Shown piece by piece: positions 43,727 through 50,312 of a stretch of DNA of 50,312 nucleotides. Every line of letters begins with the position of its first letter. Within the stretch, counting starts at the first letter, position 1. The position numbers and the translations under genes are program-made. The stretch covers positions 1 to 50,312 of the forward strand of contig JAUIGN010000062.1 in the NCBI GenBank assembly GCA_030430075.1, in the 5' to 3' direction. Source of the DNA: a bacterium (GTDB taxonomy: Bacteria; Planctomycetota; Planctomycetia; Pirellulales; Pirellulaceae). A model generated the notes under the pieces. That model was given only the letters and a program-made list of their open reading frames with translations. It did no database searches and was not told where the DNA came from.

Positions 43727-46030
43727 CTACGCCATCATCTGGCGGAGCAAACGAACGACCTCGGTCGCGCCTTCGACCGGGTCCAACGCCGTTGCCGCAA
43801 TGCCGGAGACGACCTTGGTCAGATTGTGGTCGACCCTTCCCGGCTGTCCCCAGATTTGCCCCGACGGAGCCGTCAGGTACGCCGAAAAGGTCCGGTGCCC
43901 GGTCCCCGGCCGTTCGCCGATCAAATGGATCAGGCCGCGCGGGCCGTCCAGGTCCGCAAACAGAACCTCGCCGATGCGATAGCCGGCTCGCACGCGTCCG
44001 GCGGTCACGACCAGGGTTTCGGCAGCGATGCGCACGTCATGCTTCTCCAGCTCCCGGCGCATCCGCCGGAGGAACGGCTCAAGATGCCCCTCTTCCATAA
44101 TCGCCAGCGCGTTGAGACCATCGGAAACGACGATCTGGGCATCGCACCGGCCTTCTTGCGATTGCCGCAATTGGTGCAGGAACGCCAGGGAACCCTCACT
44201 CGGCTGTTCCCCGGTCGCAGGATGGAGAATGTAGTCGGTCCGGTCCTTCGAAGTCGTGGTGATGGGACGGCTATTCGGAACCTTTTCAATGAACTCAGGC
44301 CCCATCTCCGCCCAGATGCTCAGCTTGGCATCGTCGTAGATTCGCCGGATGTCAACTGCCAACTGCGGTGGGAGCGTCTCCGGTCGGCTTCCGGACCCTT
44401 CGGCCACGAACAGCCCGCGACCGCGCACCTCTTCGAGCTCGCGGCGACCTTCCGCAAGAATCTCCGCGTCGGTGCGCCCGTCCCCCAGGCGCCGGCGAAA
44501 CTGCAGGAACACCCAGAGCGGATCGCCGAAATGTTCCGTCGGCTGACCGTTGGCATCAATCACGCCCAACTGCTGAAAGAAACGCCACATCGGGTCGTTG
44601 ACCCGGTAGCCGAACTTCTGCCGCAGCCGCACGTGGTCGTGATACCCCGTGGTCAGGTATCCCAACATGGGATCGATCTTGGTCGGCAAGGCCATCAGGT
44701 AGGCGGGATTCGCCGGCATGATCTGATCGAGACACCAGTCCAGGTCGTCCAACGACACATCCATGTGCAATGTCGAACAGACGTCCAGACCGATGCAAAG
44801 ACCGTGCAGCTTGCCCATCACGATATCTTCCAGGCAGCAGCGGACGAGCTGCTCGCGCGCGCGGAAGACTTCGGGCCCGATAAACCCCGCAACGTCGTTC
44901 AAGTGAACCCAGGCGTCCGCTCCGAATCCGGCCGCCTCGCGTGCCGCGGCCACACGCCGACTGAGGGCTCTGGCGAAACCGTACTTCCGCGACTCGTGCA
45001 GGACCATGTCGAATCCATGCCCGTGCCCGTTCGTGAAGTCGGCGCCCTGGCCCGTCTCGAAATACATCCCAAACGGCCCACTCCGGCGCGCCGCGTATCG
45101 CATCATCTTCTCGACGCTGATGTCGAACGTCTGATTCGCCTCGTCGCACCCGGCGATGCTTTGAAACCAAAGTGCCGTCGAGCCTGGCCGGGCGGCTTCA
45201 ACCTCTGCCTGGACATCAATGTGCGAGAGAACGCAATGGGGCATCAGGTGGTCGACTTCGAACGTCTCCAGCAACTCACGTAGCGTTCGCTGAATTGCAG
45301 CCACCGAGGCAGGATCGCTGGAAACCGGGTTGGTTCCCAGCAGTACGTCACCCACCGCATACGACCACGCGTCCAATACCTGCCAGCGAATATCGTCGAC
45401 ATGGTCTGTGGGGGAATTTGGCTGCACCCGCGCCCCTAGATACCCACGCGCCCCGATCTGGCTGCCCGGCAGCGGATTGAAAACCTGCCGGCTAACCTGA
45501 ATCAGCTCCTGGTTACTCATCAACTTGACGACGCAGGCGATGACGTCGCTCGACAACCCCGGCATGACTTCCTTGATGGCGTCCTCCTGCTCGCCCAGCA
45601 AATACGCCTTCAAACGGCCCAAGGTCGAGTCCGCGGGCAGCAGCGACGACCCGAGTGCCCGCGGGGGCGCGATCGCCGCGTAGAGGCTATCCCGGTGCAG
45701 CGGCCGAGCATCAAGATCGGCCAATCGGGTCGCTGCGAGCAATTGCCGGGCGTGGCGGCGCGAACGCTCATCAGCCGCAGCCACGCCGACAATCTCGTCG
45801 CCTTCCTTGAACGCGTTGGCCGCGCCCAGGATCCGCGCAAACAGCCTGGCATCATGCGCCCCGCGGTGGCGGCGAACAAAACCGAACACATCTTCACCGG
45901 CCCGAGGCGGACCAATGGCCGGACCCCGGCCCGAGTCGGCGAGCGCCAGGCAGGTCGTGCCCAGGCCGCGGTAGGAAGAGGCAACGGTGCCGCCGACGAG
46001 TCCCTGCAGGAACGACCTTCTGTTGAGCAT
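43727..46030 (-). CDS. eutBC: Fused ethanolamine ammonia-lyase (EutB-EutC) with Tat-like leader
   Basis: From the ATG at 46030 (GGAGG 9 bases upstream) this is a 767-residue protein. Residues about 45-490 match the large subunit EutB: NAFKEGDEIVGVAAADERSR, ARVQPNSPTDHVDDI, FQSIAGCDEANQ, GMYFETGQGADF (Glu325, equivalent to the substrate-binding Glu of EutB) and GFIGPEVF. Residues about 530-767 match the small subunit EutC: VSDGLNALAIMEEGHLEPFL and GLIHLIGERPGTGHRTFSAY. The enzyme is adenosylcobalamin-dependent and splits ethanolamine into acetaldehyde and ammonia. In enterobacteria the subunits are separate (about 453 and 295 residues). Here they form one chain that starts NRRSFLQGLVGGTVASSYRG, like a twin-arginine leader. 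No microcompartment or other eut genes are nearby. Export of a B12 enzyme would be surprising. Confidence 0.9.
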   Translation of the reverse strand: MLNRRSFLQGLVGGTVASSYRGLGTTCLALADSGRGPAIGPPRAGEDVFGFVRRHRGAHDARLFARILGAANAFKEGDEIVGVAAADERSRRHARQLLAATRLADLDARPLHRDSLYAAIAPPRALGSSLLPADSTLGRLKAYLLGEQEDAIKEVMPGLSSDVIACVVKLMSNQELIQVSRQVFNPLPGSQIGARGYLGARVQPNSPTDHVDDIRWQVLDAWSYAVGDVLLGTNPVSSDPASVAAIQRTLRELLETFEVDHLMPHCVLSHIDVQAEVEAARPGSTALWFQSIAGCDEANQTFDISVEKMMRYAARRSGPFGMYFETGQGADFTNGHGHGFDMVLHESRKYGFARALSRRVAAAREAAGFGADAWVHLNDVAGFIGPEVFRAREQLVRCCLEDIVMGKLHGLCIGLDVCSTLHMDVSLDDLDWCLDQIMPANPAYLMALPTKIDPMLGYLTTGYHDHVRLRQKFGYRVNDPMWRFFQQLGVIDANGQPTEHFGDPLWVFLQFRRRLGDGRTDAEILAEGRRELEEVRGRGLFVAEGSGSRPETLPPQLAVDIRRIYDDAKLSIWAEMGPEFIEKVPNSRPITTTSKDRTDYILHPATGEQPSEGSLAFLHQLRQSQEGRCDAQIVVSDGLNALAIMEEGHLEPFLRRMRRELEKHDVRIAAETLVVTAGRVRAGYRIGEVLFADLDGPRGLIHLIGERPGTGHRTFSAYLTAPSGQIWGQPGRVDHNLTKVVSGIAATALDPVEGATEVVRLLRQMMA

Positions 46031-46189
46031 CGTCGTCAGCCTCCGCCGAGTGAATCGAACACGAGATATTGGGCAAACCGGCCTCTGGATCGCCTTTAGA
46101 ATACTCGCCGTCGGGCGGCGTGTCGCCTTGTCGGCCAATGGCGCAGGCGGGCGGTTCGGGGTCGGCTTGCAAGCGGTTGGGGGATGGGG

Positions 46190-46420
46190 CGGGAGGTGGA
46201 GACCTACGGTCGGCGGTTTCGGCGGGGTCAGAGACCCGCGCCGAGCAGGGAACAGAGGCCTGCACCGAACAGGGAACAGAGACCCGCGCCGAGCAGGAGA
46301 CCTACGGTCGGCGGTTTCGGCGGGGTCGGAGACCCGCGCCGAACAGGAAACAGAGGCCTGCACCGAACAGGGAACAGAGACCCGCGCCGAGCAGGAAACA
46401 GAGGCGCGCGCCGAACGTCC
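46190..46420. repeat. GGTCGGCGGTTTCGGCGGGG repeat array, higher-order duplication
   Basis: The leader GAGACCTACGGTCGGCGGTT (46199-46218) is followed by GGGTCRGAGACCCGCGCCGA and units ending CCGAGCAGGAAACAGAG or CCGAACAGGGAACAGAG. The whole leader-plus-units block recurs about 98 bases later (leader again near 46297). So short units are nested in a longer duplication. The words are the same as in the arrays at 11437 and 23985. Confidence 0.8.
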
Positions 46421-46463
46421 ACTCGCCTGGACCATTCAACGTCCAGCCTGGGGCCTGGGTTCT

Positions 46464-46494
46464 TCATCAGCCGTTGGGCGTTAGCCCACGGTTC
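46464..46494 (+). repeat. GCCGTTGGGCGTTAGCCC dispersed repeat
   Basis: TCATCAGCCGTTGGGCGTTA followed by GCCCACGGTTC is a full-length copy of the family also found at 7124-7159 (reversed), 21551, 29547 and 34404-34470. It lies 51 bases from the end of the surface-protein gene. Confidence 0.65.
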
Positions 46495-46544
46495 GACGCA
46501 GCGCCTTAAACCGGTTGCTCAACTCGCAGCCCACGCCGCTTGAC

Positions 46545-49500
46545 CTACTCGTCGCCCGGCGGCAAACCACCCTGTGATTCCAGCCCGTCGGAGAGCGTCT
46601 GATCCTCGGCCAGGAGATCAAACAAGTCATCTGCCTCCTCCTGCCGGACGTTGTGCATCAGATCGTTCTCATCGAGCAACTCGTCGATCGCCAGCGCGCC
46701 TTGGCGGAGCAACTGCGTCTCACGCGTCTCCAACGAGGGCCGCGTCGACTCGCGCCGATGTGCCGCGACGTCCTCCGCGACGTCGTCTCCTTCCAGAACT
46801 TCGAAGTCAGCCTCCAGTGTTGCCAGTGCCCGGCCGAGATCACTCTCCAGCCCCCACTGTCCCGAAAGCGTGACCAGTTGATCGATGACGCGGTCATCGG
46901 TCATCGGCAGTCGCTCCTGGCTCGCCTCCATCCCCGGCAGGAGGACCCGGGCAACACCGACCGGCAACGTACCTGTCATCACGGAATTGGGATGGGTCGA
47001 CGCATCCAGGTCGGGCAAGCCGAGCACGTGCCCCAGCTCGTGGGTGATGACGGTCAGCAGGTCGTGCCGAGCCGCATTGGCCGTCGTCCCAGCAACCTGG
47101 GTTGCCGCCACGCTCCAGCCATAACCGGCCGCGTCGTCGTCCAGCCAGATGGTTTTCGACTTCTCGAAACCGACGCCCAGGATCGCGTCCGGCAAGTCGC
47201 GGACCGCAACCTCAACATCCTCCAGAACGGCTGCAGCATCCGGATCGACGCTCGTCCAGTAAGCAATTGCCTGCGTCACGGTCGACTGCACATCGTTTTC
47301 GCTCAACGGTGCCGCCCCCGTTCCACCCGCGATCGCCGGGCTATCAGATTGCAGCAGGTTGCCAATCCGTTCCAGCCGGATGGCATCGGCGATAATCCAG
47401 TTGTTGATTCCAGAGTCGCTCAACGTAACCACGACCGGCCCGTCGCTCGACAAGGTCACCGCGCCATCAAGCAGTTCCCAGTTGGCGCCGTCAATCGGCG
47501 TGCTCGGGCTGGGCCGCTGATCGACCAGGATCGGCGACCCGCCATTGATCGTAAACGGTGCGTTGGTCGCCCGGTTGTGGTACGGCGACCAGGTCGCATA
47601 AACCTCGTAGACACCGGCCGGCACGTTGCTGAACGTCCAGGTCGCCTCGCTGCCGGCATTGGCGCCAACCTTGGCACGGACGTCATTCTGGTAACCCTGG
47701 TTATAGACGGCGAAGCCGTAGTTGGTGCTGAAGCCGTCGTCGCCATCGTCGATGATCGCCGCGTCGGATACGTCCGCAGTAACCACAAAGCTCAACGGCG
47801 ACTCATCCGCATCGTTGCTGGGAATATTGACCGTCGCACTGTATCCGGAACCCGGCGTACTGGTGTCCAGGATCACCGAGAAGGTGGTCGATTCGCCCGC
47901 GTTGAGCGAAAGATCGGTTCCGGACTGATCGAGCGTAAAGGCGGCATCACCCGCGATGGAGAGTGCCGTCATGTTCAGCGGCAACGAACCAATGTTGCTG
48001 ATCGTAAACGTCTGCACAGTTGCGGTATCGGTGAAGATCGAACCGAGGTCGTAGGTCGAACCTTGCGTTACGTCGGTCGATCCGGTGACGACCTGGATCT
48101 CGGGTGCCGGGGTCCTCGGATCGACGCGAACGGCGTCCACGATCACATTGCCCAGCGACGCACCGGAGACCTGCACGACGATCTGGCCGGACGCATCGGC
48201 CTGCAGCGTCGCCAGGTTGTCCCAGTAAACGCCATCCTCCAGGAAGTCGCTCGGCGCCACCCGCTGGTTGACCGTCGTGTTGATCGGTCCGGTCTGTCCC
48301 GTAATCGAGTAAGGCGCCGCCGTGGACCGGTTGGAATAGGCCGTCCAGGTCGTCGAGACGTCATAGGTCGCTCCCGGCAAGAGATCGACAAAGGTAAACG
48401 TCGCCGAATGCGAGGTTCTCGTCGAACCAATCTCGCGGATGTCACCCTGGAAACCCTGGTTGGACCAGTATTGCAGCCCATTGGTCTGCGAGTACCCGAC
48501 AAAGTCGTCGTTGTCGATAACCACCGGCTGTGACTGGCCAACGACCGCGGTCAGATCGAACTCGAACGCGTTCTCGTCGCTATCCGAATTGCCGATCGAC
48601 ACCGACCCGCTCTTCTCGCCAGCCGTGAAAGAACTGAGCGCGACGTCAAACGTGACCGACTCGCCGGCCGGCAGCACCTGCCCGCTGGTGAAGTTCGGAC
48701 CGCTCAGCGTGAAGTCTCCGGTAATCACGATGGGTTCGAGCCGCAAGTCATCGCCACCCTCGTTGGTGACGGTGATCATGTGCGTCATCGCGGCAGGATT
48801 GGCCACCGTGCCGAGGTCGATCACCGAGCCGTTGGCTGTCGAGTTCAACGGCCCCATCGGCATGTCTCCAAAGACCGCGATCTCCGGATCCACGACCCGC
48901 ATGATGCGAACCGCGTCGGCCACGACCCAGTTGTCGGCGTCGTCACTTAGGGTCACCGTCAACGACGACCCGGTCACCTCAAACGTGGTCAGGTCGATCC
49001 AGATCGCGCCACCATCCACAAACGAAACCGGGTAGTCCTCCGGCGTCATCTTCTGGTTGACCGGAGCGGTAAAGGGCGTTTCACCATTGTCACCGTGCAC
49101 CGAGAAGGGTGAATTCGTGGCCCGCACGTCGCGATTCGTGTTGTCCGTGAACCAATTCAGCGAGACCTGGTAGAACCCGGGTTGCAGGTTCGTGAAGTTC
49201 CACTCGGCAAGCGACGAACCGTCACCGGGAGGCGCGGCCGTCGCATTCTCGTTGAAGTGTCCCGCACAAATCGCGAAGCGTTGGAAGGCGGGACCCCAGG
49301 TGAAGCCCGACGGGTCGAAGTCGTCGACCATGACCGGAATCGCAACGAACGCTTCGTCGTCATCGGTCACGCCGTCGCCCATATCATCGGCGTCCGGACC
49401 GGTGTTGGGATCGCTGTCCGGATCGTAATTGTTCGATGCCGTAATCTCCGCCACATTCAGATAGTCGCCGCTGGCGTTCACCGTCGCCTCGAATGTTAAA

Positions 49501-50312
49501 TCGATCGTCGCGCCAACGGCGACGCTCAAGCCCGTCCAGACAATCACGTTGGGCGAAGTCTCAACACCGCCGGCTGTGATGGCGGCCACGTTGCTGTACC
49601 CGTCCGGCAGCAAGTCTTCGACGGTAACCCCGGACGCATCATCAGGACCGTCATTGCGAACCGTAACCGTGAATCGGACGGTGTCGCCGGCGGTGTAGTA
49701 GCCCCTGCCGTCGGCGTCATTCGCCATGGCGACAGTCTTCTGCAAACTCAAGTCGCTGAACGCCGGTGCGGCCGATTCCTGGTCGTCTTCCGGTGGCTGA
49801 TTGTTGTCGGGTGTCGAGTCCGGATCAAAGTTGTCCGAATCGGTCACCTCGGCCACATTCGTGTATGGCCCGGAACCGTTAACCACGGCGTCAATCTGGA
49901 GTTGGGCCGAGCCGCCCACGGTCACCGTGCCGACCGTCCAGATCCCCGTCGTCGAGTTGTACGCACCGGCGGCATCGTCGCTCACATAGGTGTAACCGGC
50001 GGGCAGCTGATCCGTCACTTGCACATTCGTCGCGTCATCCGGACCGGCATTCGACACCGTGACGGTAAACGTCACCGTGTCGCCAACACTGATATTGCCG
50101 CTACTGTCCGCGTCAATCGACTGAGCGAGATCCTTCGTCAGGCTCAGGTCCGAAATCGGCGGCGTCACGTTCGTGTCGTCGTCGTCCCCGTCCGAATCAT
50201 CGTCCGGCGTACTGTCCGGATCGAAGTTGTCCGAATCGGTCACCTGCGCGTAGTTCGTGTAGTCACCGGCCAACGGATCCTGGCCGCCGACCACCGTCGC
50301 CGTGATGTTCAA
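46545..50312 (-). CDS. Large mosaic surface protein with DUF11, golvesin-like, choice-of-anchor-D and matrixin-type modules (N-terminus outside window)
   Basis: The frame is open to the right edge, so at least 1255 residues are seen and the true start is missing. In order: three DUF11-type repeats, the first partial (GDTVTFTVTVSNAGPDDATN), with acidic DSDNFDPDSTPD linkers that probably bind calcium; a golvesin/xly-like domain (DNWVVADAVRIMRV); a choice-of-anchor-D module (PEIAVFGD, then TVTNEGGDDLRLEPI); then further golvesin and anchor-D modules (GNVIVDAVRVD, FTISNIGSLPLNM, NWIIADAIRLERI). A metalloprotease segment near the C-terminus reads VITHELGHVLGLPDLD (47007-47050), the zinc site HExxHxxGxxD of matrixin-like peptidases. 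The tail is acidic. Such composites are typical of planctomycete exported or surface proteins. Whether the peptidase is active is unknown. Confidence 0.88.
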   Translation of the reverse strand: MNITATVVGGQDPLAGDYTNYAQVTDSDNFDPDSTPDDDSDGDDDDTNVTPPISDLSLTKDLAQSIDADSSGNISVGDTVTFTVTVSNAGPDDATNVQVTDQLPAGYTYVSDDAAGAYNSTTGIWTVGTVTVGGSAQLQIDAVVNGSGPYTNVAEVTDSDNFDPDSTPDNNQPPEDDQESAAPAFSDLSLQKTVAMANDADGRGYYTAGDTVRFTVTVRNDGPDDASGVTVEDLLPDGYSNVAAITAGGVETSPNVIVWTGLSVAVGATIDLTFEATVNASGDYLNVAEITASNNYDPDSDPNTGPDADDMGDGVTDDDEAFVAIPVMVDDFDPSGFTWGPAFQRFAICAGHFNENATAAPPGDGSSLAEWNFTNLQPGFYQVSLNWFTDNTNRDVRATNSPFSVHGDNGETPFTAPVNQKMTPEDYPVSFVDGGAIWIDLTTFEVTGSSLTVTLSDDADNWVVADAVRIMRVVDPEIAVFGDMPMGPLNSTANGSVIDLGTVANPAAMTHMITVTNEGGDDLRLEPIVITGDFTLSGPNFTSGQVLPAGESVTFDVALSSFTAGEKSGSVSIGNSDSDENAFEFDLTAVVGQSQPVVIDNDDFVGYSQTNGLQYWSNQGFQGDIREIGSTRTSHSATFTFVDLLPGATYDVSTTWTAYSNRSTAAPYSITGQTGPINTTVNQRVAPSDFLEDGVYWDNLATLQADASGQIVVQVSGASLGNVIVDAVRVDPRTPAPEIQVVTGSTDVTQGSTYDLGSIFTDTATVQTFTISNIGSLPLNMTALSIAGDAAFTLDQSGTDLSLNAGESTTFSVILDTSTPGSGYSATVNIPSNDADESPLSFVVTADVSDAAIIDDGDDGFSTNYGFAVYNQGYQNDVRAKVGANAGSEATWTFSNVPAGVYEVYATWSPYHNRATNAPFTINGGSPILVDQRPSPSTPIDGANWELLDGAVTLSSDGPVVVTLSDSGINNWIIADAIRLERIGNLLQSDSPAIAGGTGAAPLSENDVQSTVTQAIAYWTSVDPDAAAVLEDVEVAVRDLPDAILGVGFEKSKTIWLDDDAAGYGWSVAATQVAGTTANAARHDLLTVITHELGHVLGLPDLDASTHPNSVMTGTLPVGVARVLLPGMEASQERLPMTDDRVIDQLVTLSGQWGLESDLGRALATLEADFEVLEGDDVAEDVAAHRRESTRPSLETRETQLLRQGALAIDELLDENDLMHNVRQEEADDLFDLLAEDQTLSDGLESQGGLPPGDE

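Larger units (their letters stand above)
46031..46544. other. Intergenic region with repeat array
   Basis: This lies upstream of the EutBC gene and downstream of the surface-protein gene, both on the minus strand. It contains the GGTCGGCGG-type repeat cluster (46190-46420) and one copy of TTCATCAGCCGTTGGGCGTT (about 46463-46482) in the GTTAGCC repeat family. The bases next to 46030 include the EutBC ribosome site. The promoter was not identified. Confidence 0.55.

Noticed and set aside
46653..48533. Plus-strand open frame of 626 codons inside the surface-protein gene
   Set aside because: The minus strand encodes recognisable domains throughout; the plus-strand translation is Arg/Asp-rich and featureless.

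Overview
The window is GC-rich bacterial DNA that looks like a planctomycete chromosome (Planctomycetota, probably Pirellulales-like). The evidence is the gene families: DUF1559 prepilin-type proteins, three DUF1501 proteins with twin-arginine leaders, a DUF1549/DUF1553 - DUF1501 - WD40 cluster, a sulfatase, a secreted Gfo/Idh/MocA oxidoreductase, a PilM-like protein and a mosaic surface protein. Long intergenic gaps carry several families of dispersed repeats. No rRNA, tRNA or CRISPR array was seen.

Layout. 1-3640: the right end of an ISL3-like insertion sequence abuts a heparinase II/III-beta-lactamase fusion gene that appears to have lost its 5' end. 3961-6759: a sulfur/persulfide operon (ArsR-type repressor, YgaP-like membrane rhodanese, FAD-dependent CoA-disulfide/persulfide reductase with its own rhodanese domain) behind a clear promoter with a palindromic operator. 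7305-11190: a leucine-rich-repeat protein, a Gfo/Idh/MocA oxidoreductase and a DinB-like protein. 11685-20513 (minus strand): a pilin/secretion-like cluster of two DUF1559 prepilins, a DUF1573 membrane protein, a zinc-ribbon PilM-like protein and a DUF1559 lipoprotein. 21134-27557: a small membrane protein, an isochorismatase-like hydrolase plus class V aminotransferase pair, a MoxR-like protein with damaged ATPase motifs, and a tandem parvulin-like foldase. 28127-40917: DUF1501 proteins, a thioredoxin-like gene with an in-frame UGA, a beta-propeller glycosidase-like protein, a sulfatase and the DUF1549-DUF1501-WD40 cluster. 41134-43365: a ceramidase-like protein followed 3 bp later by a VanX-like dipeptidase. 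43727-46030: a fused ethanolamine ammonia-lyase (EutB+EutC) with a twin-arginine-like leader. 46545-50312: a giant surface protein with a matrixin-type zinc site, running off the right edge.

The genes most likely to work together are the sulfur operon (sensing and reducing persulfides), the minus-strand pilin cluster (DUF1559 substrates plus a PilM-like platform protein), and the secreted catabolic genes (heparinase, sulfatase, glycosidase-like propeller, DUF1501/DUF1549), which fit degradation of complex sulfated polysaccharides.

The most interesting observation is the gene at 29747-30949. A UGA codon interrupts an otherwise continuous secreted thioredoxin-like reading frame right after a Gly-Cys-Thr motif, and is followed at the expected distance by a hairpin matching the bacterial SECIS pattern, so it may be a selenoprotein. 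Next are the fused, apparently exported ethanolamine ammonia-lyase, the MoxR protein altered at Walker A, Walker B and sensor 1, and a palindromic intergenic repeat (7-bp arms, variable 3-nt loop) present at least seven times. All functions are read from sequence motifs by eye; nothing was searched or computed.
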